Translations under genes and position numbers: made by a program
The notes under the pieces: model-generated
Seen by the model: the letters and a program-made list of their open reading frames with translations, nothing else
The model's database searches: none
What the model was told of the DNA's origin: nothing
Part shown: one piece after another, positions 9,892 through 19,624 of the stretch
Numbering within the stretch: position 1 is the stretch's first letter
Layout: the number at the start of each line of letters is the position of its first letter
Origin: Kiritimatiellota bacterium
GTDB lineage: Bacteria; Verrucomicrobiota; Lentisphaeria; Oligosphaerales; JAADHN01
NCBI GenBank assembly: GCA_013151865.1
Contig: JAADHN010000160.1
Span: 38,356-102,355, forward strand
Direction of reading: 5' to 3'
Length of the DNA stretch: 64,000 nt

Positions 9892-10360
9892 TCCTGCAAC
9901 TCCTGACGCGGGCCTCGCCCGTGTTGAAAAGGCTTCTTCCGCAATCGGCGTTCCAGCCCTCAGTAAATGGCGAAGGCGTGTCACAACTTCCGCTCGCCTT
10001 TTTTTGCGGCGAATCGCAACAGTTCGCTCGCGTACATTCGTTCTGCGAGGTCGATTCGGCCCGCTCTGCGAGCAAACTGTTGCGAGACCCCGCCAGCATG
10101 GGATCGTCCAAGTTGCGATGCCCCGAGTCGGCCGTGAGCACGATTTGCCGAGGGCTGGCGTTCGCCGGGATGGCAGGCCTGAAAAACACAGGAGCCATCT
10201 GCTGCGGTGGCGCATCTCAGGCGCCTTCCAGCTGTTGCCGTCGCTCACCGACCGAGGCGGCGTTTCCACACGGCCCCGTCCAGCTGTCGCGGTAATACAT
10301 TGCCTCCGCGTATATTGCGTCATATCGCCACGAAGTCCGTGGATCTATCGGGGCCATCTG
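9892..10360. other. Intergenic leader of the GH-A/GH43 gene
   Basis: This 469-bp gap contains no supportable gene. Its notable content is a long inverted repeat (listed separately) in what would be the 5' leader of the minus-strand two-module glycosidase. Confidence 0.5.
10014..10085. repeat. 18-bp inverted repeat with 36-bp spacer
   Basis: The left arm 10014-10031 (TCGCAACAGTTCGCTCGC) and the right arm 10068-10085 are reverse complements with a single mismatch in 18 positions. It lies between the ceramidase-like stop and the start of the two-module glycosidase. It could form a hairpin in the transcript or be a binding site. There is no following T-run, so an intrinsic terminator is unlikely. 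Confidence 0.7.
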
Positions 10361-11731
10361 TCAAGTCTGCTTTTTGTGCTCCTCCTCTGTTTCCGCCATG
10401 TGACTCGAGAAGAAACTCATCACTTCTTCGTTGAACTGCTGAATGCCGGCATCGGACAAGATGCACTGCCATGACTCAAACCCGCCCTCTCTGAACGTCT
10501 CGACCTCCGGCAGATAGCCGATGTAGTCGTTCGCGCAGGTGGCGATGATGCAGGGCCGCGTCGTCCCCGCGGAGTTCTTGACGGCCAATCCGATGCCCAC
10601 CAACACCTCGCCGGGCAACGCGCAGAAGGCGAGGTGGCCGATTGTGGCGAATTGGATTTCGGTCACGACGTGTCGATCCTCTGCGACAATGCCGTATCGC
10701 GCATCCACGAACGATTCTGCGCACAGCCTCCAGTTCCTGTGCTTGTCTCGGGCTCGCGCGATCCTTCGCCTGGCCGCGTCAATATCACCCAGCTCGACCG
10801 ACAACCGGCGCTCGACGGTTGTCTCGCTTCGGAAGTCGACCTCCGCTACCGGTCCGTCCGGCGCCGGCGCAAGAGGAAGGCGCAGCACCTTGCTCGCCAT
10901 CCCCACGTTGCACGGTTCGATTGTGGTTGACGGCCCATTCAGCAGATCCTGGCATTTGTCGGCCAACGCTCTGCCAAAGACATGCAGGTCGTCCAAATGT
11001 TTGTTCACCCAATGGCTTCCGTGCAGCGAAGGGTCGATGTCCCCGCAAGTGCCGTTGAGGAACAGGCAAGGAGCCGGTCCCTGTTGTTCCAAAGTGCGGG
11101 AGATCACACCGGGATAGTCGGCAGAAATGAGCGTATTGCCTTTCCCGAGAACGACCGGATGGCACGCGTAATTCACAACGCGGCCGAGGACTCGGCCGTC
11201 GGACGCTGTGGCCTCCACGAGAATCAACTCGGGGTCTCTGGGTTTTGCGAAGTCTTGGCCAAAGCCGATTCCATCTTCGGTTTTCACACGGCGATTTGCG
11301 CTGAGGTCGCATTGGCCCTTCGCATACTCGAGCTCCGCCGGCTCAAGAGAGGCTCGGGCCGTCCTGACAGCTTCCGCAACACCGCGGCAAAACTCTTCAA
11401 ACCACGGCCCGCCCATGAACTCCGAAGCCACAACGATTAGCGCCGGCGCGGAGTGGGTATGCGTTGCCGCGAGGAGAATGTTCCCGGCAGGAACGCCGGA
11501 CTCTCGGGCGGCAAGAGATTTCGCGGCCAGAGCGGTCTTGCGAAAGAAGCCCAACACGTCACACGAAACGACCGCCATGGCGATGGCGCCGTCGCACACG
11601 ACCATGGCTCGCACGTACAACTCGTCGTGCACACCGCCGCTCCACATTCTGCCGAAACCCGCAAGCGGAAGATCGCCTTGAGGATTCAGCCTGACGCGGG
11701 AAAACCCCATCAACAATCGGTTGGCGGCCAT
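10361..11731 (-). CDS. Neutral/alkaline ceramidase-like hydrolase, N-terminal domain only
   Basis: A 456-residue protein resembling the N-terminal catalytic domain of neutral ceramidases, a family often found in Planctomycetes-type genomes. The putative zinc site is present: HTH at 91-93 (ATHTHSAPA) and H191 (ACHPVV). The nucleophile region reads GTCGDIDPS near 228-235, where classical enzymes have GDxSPN, so the Ser is not in the standard place. There is no signal peptide and no C-terminal Ig-like domain. ATG 11731 follows GAGAAG; an in-frame TTG at 11752 is the alternative. True ceramide hydrolysis is doubtful. Given the neighbours, an amide or ester hydrolase acting on a sugar derivative is equally possible. 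Confidence 0.75.
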   Translation of the reverse strand: MAANRLLMGFSRVRLNPQGDLPLAGFGRMWSGGVHDELYVRAMVVCDGAIAMAVVSCDVLGFFRKTALAAKSLAARESGVPAGNILLAATHTHSAPALIVVASEFMGGPWFEEFCRGVAEAVRTARASLEPAELEYAKGQCDLSANRRVKTEDGIGFGQDFAKPRDPELILVEATASDGRVLGRVVNYACHPVVLGKGNTLISADYPGVISRTLEQQGPAPCLFLNGTCGDIDPSLHGSHWVNKHLDDLHVFGRALADKCQDLLNGPSTTIEPCNVGMASKVLRLPLAPAPDGPVAEVDFRSETTVERRLSVELGDIDAARRRIARARDKHRNWRLCAESFVDARYGIVAEDRHVVTEIQFATIGHLAFCALPGEVLVGIGLAVKNSAGTTRPCIIATCANDYIGYLPEVETFREGGFESWQCILSDAGIQQFNEEVMSFFSSHMAETEEEHKKQT

Positions 11732-11915
11732 TCTTCTCACGGCCAACTCCAAAGTGTACCCATATCGACATCTCCCGGGCCCCGGCCCAGCAGCAGGTCA
11801 AGTGTTTCTTTATCATCACCAACCAACTGCGTTACTGCATTCTCTTCCCGACCCACGTCCGGGGCCGGGCCACGGCCGGTCTCGGTACAATTCAAGCCTG
11901 GCGTTCACAATTCTT

Positions 11916-13199
11916 TCACGTCCCTTCGCTATCCAGGTCAAGAAGCTCGTGCTTGTATTCCGCGATTCTTTCGATCGCGGCGGCGAACTCGTCGGTCGAT
12001 TCTCGCGCCCCCAAGAACCATGGATGGGCAATGAGACACGTCTTTCGATTGTAGTCCTCGGCCGCGGGGAACAAGGCGGACAATTCCTCCAAGGGCGTTC
12101 CGGGCGGGAGGTCTTTGCAGCGATACTGACCGGGCTCGACAACGAAGAACTTGTTGCGGTACAGCGGGCAAGACCACGGCTCACCTATTGCGGCCGGCGC
12201 GCCCTCTTTCGAGAGCGCCCGCTGAAACAGCCGTTTCGGCAGGCCAAACACGTCCTCGTTGTAGCGATACATGAAAAAGCTGTATGCCCGCGAAGTGATG
12301 CGCTCGTCTTGGCGGCAGGGCTCGATGCCCGGTATGGCCTCGAGCCTGTCGCTCAGATACTCCGCGTTCGCTTGGATGCGCCGAATCTGGTCGGGCAGCC
12401 GCGAGAACTGAACGAGGCACAAGGCCGCCTGGAACTGTGTCATCTTGAGACTTGCACCGAGGACGGGCACACGCTTGGTGTCGACACGGTGGAAACGCCC
12501 TGCATTGATGAGCGAGTACGACTGCGCAAAAAGCTCCTCGTTGTTCGTGACGATGAGTCCGCCCTCGCCTGCGCCCATGAGCTTATTTTGGAAAAAGGAG
12601 AAACAACCCGCGTCGCCCAGGGAGCCAGCGCCTCGCCCCTTCCACTTTGCGCCGTGCACGTGCGCGCAGTCCTCGACGACGGCGACGCCGTGTTTCGCGG
12701 CCAAGTCGAGAATCCTGTCCACGTCGCCCATGTATCCGTGCAGATGCACCAGCACAATGGCCTTCGTCCTGTGGGTGAGCGCCCGTTCGACTTCATCCGC
12801 ATCCATGCACGCGCTCCGCGGATCGATATCCACGAGAACAGGCATCGCGCCGGTCCATACAAAGGCGGAGAATGTGCCGTGAAAATTCACGACCGGCACG
12901 ATGATTTCGTCGCCCGGTCCGATTCCGAGCGCCTTCAACGCGACGAAAATCGCCATCGTCCCGCTGTTCGTGCAGAGGCCGTATTGCGCATCATGGTACG
13001 CGGCGAACTCGCGGGCGAACCTCTCGCAAGGGAACTGCGACGGGTCTGCGTCCGCAGGGTAGAGGCCGGCGTTCCATTGACCACTGCGGAGCACGTCGAG
13101 GAGGGCCTGTTCCTCGCGTTCGTCCCAGATGGGCCATCGCCATTTCATGCGCGTGCACGACGGGGGACCGCCGGCAAGGGCGAGGTGTTTGGCTGGCAT
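11916..13199 (-). CDS. DegT/DnrJ/EryC1/StrS-family PLP-dependent enzyme
   Basis: The protein has 427 residues and starts at ATG 13199 behind GAGAGGAT. Fold-type I aminotransferase landmarks are clear: the PLP-ring Asp D177 in VVEDCAH, and the Schiff-base Lys K206 in SFFQNKLMGAGEGG, matching the SF..K.L..GEGG pattern of sugar aminotransferases. Family members usually transfer an amino group to keto-deoxy sugars bound to nucleotides. Here the gene sits inside a catabolic glycosidase array with no nucleotide-sugar genes nearby, so it may act on a released sugar derivative. That role is inferred. Confidence 0.85.
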   Translation of the reverse strand: MPAKHLALAGGPPSCTRMKWRWPIWDEREEQALLDVLRSGQWNAGLYPADADPSQFPCERFAREFAAYHDAQYGLCTNSGTMAIFVALKALGIGPGDEIIVPVVNFHGTFSAFVWTGAMPVLVDIDPRSACMDADEVERALTHRTKAIVLVHLHGYMGDVDRILDLAAKHGVAVVEDCAHVHGAKWKGRGAGSLGDAGCFSFFQNKLMGAGEGGLIVTNNEELFAQSYSLINAGRFHRVDTKRVPVLGASLKMTQFQAALCLVQFSRLPDQIRRIQANAEYLSDRLEAIPGIEPCRQDERITSRAYSFFMYRYNEDVFGLPKRLFQRALSKEGAPAAIGEPWSCPLYRNKFFVVEPGQYRCKDLPPGTPLEELSALFPAAEDYNRKTCLIAHPWFLGARESTDEFAAAIERIAEYKHELLDLDSEGT

Positions 13200-13233
13200 T
13201 TGCGTGTTATCCTCTCGAGAGTCTTTGCTGGTT

Positions 13234-15519
13234 TCACATACTCTCTTCGTAAACCGCCGCGCAAAGACGGTAAGGTGGAATCGTCCACGAAAAAGGACTC
13301 CCGGGCTTCAGGCGTTTCCGAGACAGGGCGCTCCTGGCCCCTACGTATCGCGAGACGCGGACCGATTCGCCTGTCAGCTTGGGAGTTATGCACCGAATCG
13401 AACGCGGCTGATTCGTGATGTTGACAGCCAGAACGGCAATCCGGCCGGACACGTCCCGCCACGCCGACGTTATGACCAGTGGGTCGTCCACCTCCAGCTT
13501 CATTCTCTTGTGCGGCAGCCCGACCTTGCGGCGGACGGTGGGAATGTCCATGCCCAAGGGCGCCATCATTCTGCCGTAAAGCAGAAACGGCTTCGCGTAG
13601 GCCCTCATGACGTCGTAGTAATCCGTCAACAGCATCAGCGTCCTTGGCGGCAGCGCATCAACGGGCATGACGCGTCCCTCGCCCCAGAACGCGATGCTTG
13701 GAATCTGGCCGGACACGAGCATCCGTGCGACCGTATCGACCCAAGGGCCGGCGAAGCCGAAAACGCAGGGCAAGTACTCGTGATACAAGTATTGCGTCAC
13801 GGGCATGATCTGCATGGGTCTGCCGGGAAGATAGCCGGTCACCCGCGCGAAGTTGCGCGTTTGATAGCCCGAGAGCACCATGTTCATGAGTTCCGTATCT
13901 TCCTCTTTGGTCAGGAAGAAGTCCCGTGAGCGCGTCGCGCCCTCGCGTTTGATTCGCGCAAGCGTGTCGAGCATGGTTTTGGCCGCCCAACTTCCGCAGG
14001 GAACGAGGTGCCCGTGAGATGTGTCGTAGCACGTATACCCGCAGGGCTGCGGGCCTTGGTCCTGGTCGTCGTGAATCGCCGTGATCCCCAAATCCAACAA
14101 ACGTCTCGATACGTCGAAAAGAATCGTCCGTCCGAGCGGCGTGCCGCGACAGATGCGTGTGGCCCGACGCCCGCCATGATTGAAAGTCAGAGGCTTCCCA
14201 TTGGACAGACGCTCCGCGTGGTCGGCGCCCCTGTGCTTTTTGTAGAACGCCTCGATGGCGGCGTTCTCTTCCTCGGCGAGACCACGCACCCGTGTAGACC
14301 AGTAGAGGCCGGAAATAAACGCACACGCGTAGACGCCTCGCTCCTTGAGTGCGGCGACGAACGAACGGAACTTTGCTTCGTCAGGAAAAGGAGGAAAGTA
14401 ATCGATTCCTATCCACGTGCCGTGTTTCTCCCAGCCCAAGGGGCGATACACGACAGGCGCCTTGAATCGTTTGATGTATCCACCCAGGACGTGGGGCAAA
14501 ACGTCGAGATTCTCGCTCCGCAGCGAGGATGAGATAGCGAGACACGGGGCGTGGAGGACCGGCGAGATGTCATCCCTGTCCCTGAAAGGCGTCTTGCACC
14601 AAAACTGCTTCGCCGCCCACGCGCGATACAGCTCGGCGCCGGCTTGCCACGTTTTCGCGAAGAACGAGGTGCGGACATTGTAGGGCATCTGCCAGCCTTT
14701 ACCGGGCTCGAATGGCATTCGATGATCGACGAAGAAAACAAGCCCAGTTTCATTCTTTTCCCGCTCGAAACCGAACCACTTTACGCGGCCTTCCGCGTCG
14801 TCCGTCCACAGCAGACAGCCCGCCCGATTGCTGAAGTACCCAATGAACTGACCCACCATGTCGGCAGGGTACGGCCAAGCCGTCCGCAGGCGCTCGTTTG
14901 CCCCGACGCCCCGCAGGGGATCGCGTATGAGATGCCCTTCTCTGTATGGGAGGATGATGCGGTCTTCGGCCAACTCCTTGCCCAATGGCGCGCGCAGGTG
15001 CAGCATGGGAAAGATGACTCGGGCAACCGAAAGGCCTGGGTCGAGAGGCGTGACGTTTATGCGCCACGCGAGCCCCGCCCGATCACTCGCAGGGCTCACA
15101 CGCACCACTGCGCGCACCTGCTCGGACTCGAAAGTGAGCCGCAACTCATCGCGGTCCGCGGACGACTCAGAGACCCGCATCCGAGTGGAATTCACGTCGT
15201 GCGCCTTTTTCAACCCCTTGTTGAGAATCACCCGGAACATGGGCCGAATCACACTTGGCGCCTGAACGACCGGCTCGACACGCCTCGACTTGTCAAAGAG
15301 CGAGGTGACGCAGCCGTCCGAAATTCGAATCGCAGTCGTTTCATTCTCCCACGTCACGTCATACGCAGACGCCTCCGTCCCGGCCAGCACAATCGCGGAC
15401 AGCAGGAGAAGCGAGAAAGGTACGCCACGGCCCGCGCGTGTTGCCTGCTGGGTATGACAAGGCGCGGTCTCGTGGGTCGCGTCGCCATCTGTCAGATAGG
15501 ACAGTGCATGTGTATCCAT
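13234..15519 (-). CDS. DUF6259-like secreted protein, paralogue 2
   Basis: This is a 761-residue protein with a long N-terminus ending in a hydrophobic signal (PFSLLLLSAIVLAGTEASA, about residues 33-52). It has the same architecture as the other two paralogues: WAAKQFWCK, YFPPFPDEAKF, SGLYW, the acidic strand end IHDDQ, GYTCYDTSHGHLVPCG, the acid cluster TKEEDTE, and YLYHEYLP. ATG 15519 was chosen as the last Met before the export signal; its ribosome site is weak, and the frame is open further upstream to 15738. It is the most diverged of the three at the acidic motif. Function is unknown; a secreted glycosidase-like barrel is the best guess. Confidence 0.7.
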   Translation of the reverse strand: MDTHALSYLTDGDATHETAPCHTQQATRAGRGVPFSLLLLSAIVLAGTEASAYDVTWENETTAIRISDGCVTSLFDKSRRVEPVVQAPSVIRPMFRVILNKGLKKAHDVNSTRMRVSESSADRDELRLTFESEQVRAVVRVSPASDRAGLAWRINVTPLDPGLSVARVIFPMLHLRAPLGKELAEDRIILPYREGHLIRDPLRGVGANERLRTAWPYPADMVGQFIGYFSNRAGCLLWTDDAEGRVKWFGFEREKNETGLVFFVDHRMPFEPGKGWQMPYNVRTSFFAKTWQAGAELYRAWAAKQFWCKTPFRDRDDISPVLHAPCLAISSSLRSENLDVLPHVLGGYIKRFKAPVVYRPLGWEKHGTWIGIDYFPPFPDEAKFRSFVAALKERGVYACAFISGLYWSTRVRGLAEEENAAIEAFYKKHRGADHAERLSNGKPLTFNHGGRRATRICRGTPLGRTILFDVSRRLLDLGITAIHDDQDQGPQPCGYTCYDTSHGHLVPCGSWAAKTMLDTLARIKREGATRSRDFFLTKEEDTELMNMVLSGYQTRNFARVTGYLPGRPMQIMPVTQYLYHEYLPCVFGFAGPWVDTVARMLVSGQIPSIAFWGEGRVMPVDALPPRTLMLLTDYYDVMRAYAKPFLLYGRMMAPLGMDIPTVRRKVGLPHKRMKLEVDDPLVITSAWRDVSGRIAVLAVNITNQPRSIRCITPKLTGESVRVSRYVGARSALSRKRLKPGSPFSWTIPPYRLCAAVYEESM

Positions 15520-16090
15520 GGTTTTGGCATCCAACCGCAAAACGTTCCCTTCGGTCGATCGAGTCTCAGCTTCACTCTGCGGGTTCCTCGAAACCCAGCG
15601 ACACATGAAGCCAGCCACCCGGAGCCAAGAAGGTTTCCGACCTTCCCCGCCATGACAGACGATGACGGCCGGGCTCAGGCTCACGAACCACGAGCCACGC
15701 CGTTCCGGCGGGATCAGCCACGGCCCCGAACGGCGCACCGGAACTCAGTGAATCCGCAAAACTGAACGCCCTCTTTTTTTGCCTCCGACAGTGCCGGCGC
15801 GGGGGACTGCTTTACAGAAGATGACGCTTCCGAACTCGAACCCGCGGGCAACTGTAAAGCAATCGTCCACACCCATGCCAGGAAGTCCGCCCAAAAAAGG
15901 GAATTCGACTTTACAGACCTCCAAGCTCAATCCACTGAGTTCTGGCGCACGCATAATACGTCAAGCGGTGCCGAAGCGGTGCCGCAAACACCGCCGCAGT
16001 GGCCACAGGGCGCCCCGCGTGTGTCACGGAGGCGACGATTTCGGGGCTTTATCATTTTGCAATCGCTACGAAGATTGTGAATGAATCGGG
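15520..16090. other. Intergenic region with repeated CTTTACAG words
   Basis: A 571-bp gap. A minus-strand frame at 15745-15954 (69 codons) has no ribosome site and no known domain, so I do not call it. The octamer CTTTACAG occurs at 15810-15817 and 15909-15916, and inverted at 15852-15859. Confidence 0.5.
15810..15916. repeat. Three CTTTACAG/CTGTAAAG octamers in 107 bp
   Basis: Exact octamers lie at 15810-15817, 15852-15859 (inverted) and 15909-15916, about 290-400 bp upstream of the DUF6259-like paralogue 2 start. The inverted pairs could form a binding site or a weak hairpin. Confidence 0.45.
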
Positions 16091-17632
16091 TTACGGAGTC
16101 ACCGTAACCAACACCGTCGCGGTTGCCCCACCAAAAGTTACGGTTATTCGTGTCCGTCCCGGACGTAAACCCTTGACGACTCCATCCGACCCGACGGCGG
16201 CAACCGTGTCGTCGTGGGAATCGTACAAAGCAAAAACCCCCACATCCATCGTGTTCGTTTCCGAATACTGCACGGTCACTTTGAGCTTTTGATTGTCGTT
16301 GACAGCAAGTTCCGTCCTGACCGGCGCCACAACCAGACCGGGAAGTGTTGTCAATCTCGACTTCGCATCCTTCCCAGATACTTTTTTGTAGACGTCAAAG
16401 TCACGAGGCAGGAACAGTTTCTCATCTCCCCAACTGCGCCACCTTACAAGCGGTATATGGGATGGCTGGAAGTACACGTTGTCGTCCAAAACAAGATTCT
16501 CCAGTCCGCTCCATCCATCCGCGATGACAACGGACCATGACCTTGCCGTGTGAAAGATGTTATTCCTCACAAAAAAGTTATACGTTCTTGCCGAATTGCC
16601 GAAAAACATCAAGTGTGCACCTATCCCACCGCTCCAACCGCCTCCTGCGTTGTAGCATACGTTATTCTCGAAATAAATGTCGTGCGTGGTGGACGTCTTC
16701 GGTCGATTCCAATACTCGAACGAGTATCTACAGTTCCAGATCGTGTTGTTCCTGTACACAATGTTGTATTGTGAGTTCTTCTTGCTCCCCTGATTGGTGA
16801 GACCGGCATCGTAAATGTCCCATATACGGCAATTCTCGACAATGATGTCGTGGGCCCCGCTCCAGAACTCTATGCCATTTCCATATCGAGTGTAGCGCCA
16901 GCCATTTCTCGTCTTTCTGGCGGCTTGACACCCACCACCGATGAAGCAGAGATCGCAGTTTCGGATGATGATATCGTGCATCCCGCTTCCGCCAATCCCA
17001 TGAGCCGCACCATAGGCGAGATGCAGGCTGTCGTAGACAACATAGCTTCTTCCGCTCTCGCTTATGATATGCCTCGTCAATGCGCATTCGATGTCGTCAT
17101 ACAATGTGGCAGGATTGTGGCGGGAATAGATCTTCACCATCTTGCTCTGTCTGTCATACCAGAATTGATTCTGTCGATCCAAAGCGGCCCCCTCCCAAAC
17201 CTTGTTACCACAAGTCTCTCCGTTGTTGAAGATGATGTTCCCCACGTCCACGGGAAAAGGACCGGTCTGCCAAGTGTCCTCCCCGACAGGCTCCCAGTCG
17301 CTCGGCTCGTTCTTCTCGACGGACCCAAGGAGCTGCGGCTTCGGCCCCGTGCCGTAGGACGTATATGTCACATGCCCTTCCTTGCCGCCGCTGCAGGGAA
17401 TCAACTGCCCGCGCCACACGCCTCCCTTCTCGAAGCGAATGACGTCGCCCGGCGCGAACCTGAACGCATTGATCTTCGCCAGGCTTCGCCACGCCTGGGC
17501 GGGCGTGGTTCCCGGATTGTCATCGTTGCCGGAATTGCTGACGTAGTACTCGGCGCCTGATAGAGATGAGTCACACATCAAGAACGACGCGTTGACAAAC
17601 CCAACGAGACTAACGATCATCGAGGTACGCAT
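16091..17632 (-). CDS. Secreted right-handed beta-helix protein with C-terminal Ig-like domain, copy 1
   Basis: The protein has 513 residues and starts at ATG 17632 with an ideal AAGGAG site seven bases upstream. A signal peptide (about 1-26) precedes EYYVSNSGNDDNPGT, the usual first turn of polysaccharide-lyase-like beta-helices. Repeating Asn/Ile/Val-rich coils (NIVYRNNTIWNC, NNVCYNAGG, NNIFHTA) follow over about 180-400. The last 80 residues form a bacterial Ig-like group 2 domain (VQYSETNTM to TATVLVTV). Likely a secreted polysaccharide-binding or -cleaving protein (lyase, hydrolase or epimerase); catalytic residues cannot be assigned. It is a tandem paralogue of 18068-19624. Confidence 0.75.
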   Translation of the reverse strand: MRTSMIVSLVGFVNASFLMCDSSLSGAEYYVSNSGNDDNPGTTPAQAWRSLAKINAFRFAPGDVIRFEKGGVWRGQLIPCSGGKEGHVTYTSYGTGPKPQLLGSVEKNEPSDWEPVGEDTWQTGPFPVDVGNIIFNNGETCGNKVWEGAALDRQNQFWYDRQSKMVKIYSRHNPATLYDDIECALTRHIISESGRSYVVYDSLHLAYGAAHGIGGSGMHDIIIRNCDLCFIGGGCQAARKTRNGWRYTRYGNGIEFWSGAHDIIVENCRIWDIYDAGLTNQGSKKNSQYNIVYRNNTIWNCRYSFEYWNRPKTSTTHDIYFENNVCYNAGGGWSGGIGAHLMFFGNSARTYNFFVRNNIFHTARSWSVVIADGWSGLENLVLDDNVYFQPSHIPLVRWRSWGDEKLFLPRDFDVYKKVSGKDAKSRLTTLPGLVVAPVRTELAVNDNQKLKVTVQYSETNTMDVGVFALYDSHDDTVAAVGSDGVVKGLRPGRTRITVTFGGATATVLVTVTP

Positions 17633-18067
17633 GAGTTTCTCCTTGACTGAGAGAACACCTCCGACGAAGAGGCCTGCTGCCCCGTTTTCTGACAACGCAT
17701 CGGTCCTGGTCAATCGCAACTCAGCATCCGAAGTCCAGGACCCAGCCCAGGCCGGAGTCGCAGCCCGTCCGAAAAGGGGACATGACAGCGCACGAGCGCA
17801 ATTCTGAGCGAGACTTCGCTGTTCTTGTCCGGCAATACCACCCTCAGCGGTAATCCCGCTCGGCGGGAGGCGGAACGGGCGCACTTGGTGCAGCGGAACC
17901 ACGAGACCGCCGCCTGGCCGCGGCGTCGCAAGAACGAGCGCTGTTTCTCCGCGCGCCGGCCCCTGAAATTGACTGAAATCGTATGTGCGAAAAAAGGCTT
18001 GCGGCGGTGGTCCGCGACTTCTCCACGCTCAAGGACCGCTGCAATTCGGAGCGCGCAGAGGCCAATC
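17633..18067. other. Intergenic between the beta-helix copies
   Basis: A 435-bp gap. The first 150 bp or so next to copy 1 resemble the leader of copy 2 (same CTCATG/CCCATG start context and a shared ACACCTC(T/C)GACGAAGAGG block), so the duplication included upstream DNA. No gene is supportable here. Confidence 0.5.
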
Positions 18068-19624
18068 CTATTCGGTCACCTTCACCGAAGTTGTTGCCGT
18101 CAATTCCTCGAGAGAAACGGTCAGCACGGCTTTGCCCGGCTGGAGGCCTTTGAGCGTTCCCATCGGTTGGATCGAGGCGACCGCAGCGTCCGACAAGGAG
18201 TACGACGCAACGGGCGTGACGTCGGCGGTGGCCCCGTCGGAATAGCGGACCGTCACTTGTACAGGCTCGGTTTCGTTGATACGGAGTTGCAGTCGGCCAG
18301 GTCTCACGATCAGTGTGTCGAGCGTGACCAAACGCGAGTTGCGGTCCTTGCCGGTAAACTTCTGATACGCGTGGAATTCACGCGCCAAGAAAGACTTCCC
18401 GTTGCGTTGGTCCCCCCACCAGACCAACCGCCTGTCAGGCGGCTGGTAGTAGAGGTTGTTGTCGATGACCAACTTGTCTCGCCCGTTCCAGTGGTCGCCC
18501 TGCACAATCACCGCGGCACTTCGGGCATAGTGAAACACGTTCTTCCGCACGTAGAAGTTGTAAGTTTGAGCGCGATTGCGCGCAAAACTCAAGTGTCGCC
18601 CTCTCTTGTAGGGCTGTCCATCGCTCCAGCCTCGGCCCGCGTTGAAGCAGAGATTATTCTCGAAGTAGATGTCGTGTGTGACCGAAGTCTCCGGTCTGTT
18701 CCAATACTCGAATGAATACTCACAATTCCAGATGATGTTGTTGCGATAGATAATATTGTATTGCTGGTTCTTCGAAGCGCCCTGGTTGGTCACACCCGCG
18801 TCGTAGATGTCCCAAATGCGGCAACCTTCCACGAGGTTGTCGTGGGCGCCGCCCCAGAATTCGACACCGTTTCCATACCGTACGTGATACCAGCCATTCT
18901 TGTTCCGCTTGGAGAATTGACGCCCGCCGCCGATGAAGCACAAGTCGCAATTGCGAACGATGATGTGGTGCGTACCCCCGCCGCCAATCCCATGCGCCGC
19001 TCCGTAGGCCAAATGAAGCCCGTCGTAAACGACGTAGCGTCTGCCGCTCTCGTTTATGATGTGTCGTTTAAGGGCGCACTCGATGTCCTCGTACATCTCC
19101 GCGGGATTGCGCACGGAATACACTTTAAGCATCTTGGTGTTCCGACCAAAACAGAACTTGTCCTGCTTGTCCAAGTCGGAATCTTCCCAAACCTTGAACC
19201 CGCACACCGCGCCGTTGTTGAAGATGATGCTGCCCACGTCAACGGGAAAGGGGCCGGTTTGCCAGATGTTCTTCCCGACCGGCTCCCAGTCGCTCGGCTT
19301 GTTCTTCTCGACGGCCCCAAGGAGCTGCGGCTTCGGGCCGGTGCCGTAGGACGTGTACGTGACATGCCCTTCCTTGCTGCCGCTGCAGGGAATCAACTGC
19401 CCGCGCCACACGCCTCCTTTCTCGAAGCGAATGACGTCGCCCGGCGCGAACCTGAAAGCATTAACCTTCGCCAAGCTCCTCCATGCTTGCGCCGGCGTGG
19501 TTCCTGGGTTGTCGTCGTTCCCGGAATTGCTGACGTAGTACTCGGCGCCAGATAGAGATGAACCACACATCAGAAACGGCGCATTAACAAACGCAACGAG
19601 ATGGATGATCGTCGATGTGCGCAT
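18068..19624 (-). CDS. Secreted right-handed beta-helix protein with C-terminal Ig-like domain, copy 2
   Basis: The protein has 518 residues, with ATG 19624 behind AAGGAG. It is very similar to copy 1 along its whole length; the mature N-terminus EYYVSNSGNDDNPGT and the block GVWRGQLIPCSG are identical. The beta-helix coils and the C-terminal Ig-like domain (VTVRYSDGATADVTPVASY onward) are retained. The main difference is a longer loop after NNLCFNAGRGWS and a diverged C-terminal domain. The same family caveats apply: probably a polysaccharide-active beta-helix, exact chemistry unknown. Confidence 0.75.
   Translation of the reverse strand: MRTSTIIHLVAFVNAPFLMCGSSLSGAEYYVSNSGNDDNPGTTPAQAWRSLAKVNAFRFAPGDVIRFEKGGVWRGQLIPCSGSKEGHVTYTSYGTGPKPQLLGAVEKNKPSDWEPVGKNIWQTGPFPVDVGSIIFNNGAVCGFKVWEDSDLDKQDKFCFGRNTKMLKVYSVRNPAEMYEDIECALKRHIINESGRRYVVYDGLHLAYGAAHGIGGGGTHHIIVRNCDLCFIGGGRQFSKRNKNGWYHVRYGNGVEFWGGAHDNLVEGCRIWDIYDAGVTNQGASKNQQYNIIYRNNIIWNCEYSFEYWNRPETSVTHDIYFENNLCFNAGRGWSDGQPYKRGRHLSFARNRAQTYNFYVRKNVFHYARSAAVIVQGDHWNGRDKLVIDNNLYYQPPDRRLVWWGDQRNGKSFLAREFHAYQKFTGKDRNSRLVTLDTLIVRPGRLQLRINETEPVQVTVRYSDGATADVTPVASYSLSDAAVASIQPMGTLKGLQPGKAVLTVSLEELTATTSVKVTE

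Noticed and set aside
11721..13418. Plus-strand open frame of 565 codons
   Set aside because: Antisense shadow of the DegT-family gene; composition rich in Arg/Pro/His and without domain.
15745..15954. Minus-strand 69-codon frame in the intergenic region
   Set aside because: No ribosome site, no domain; overlaps the repeated CTTTACAG words.
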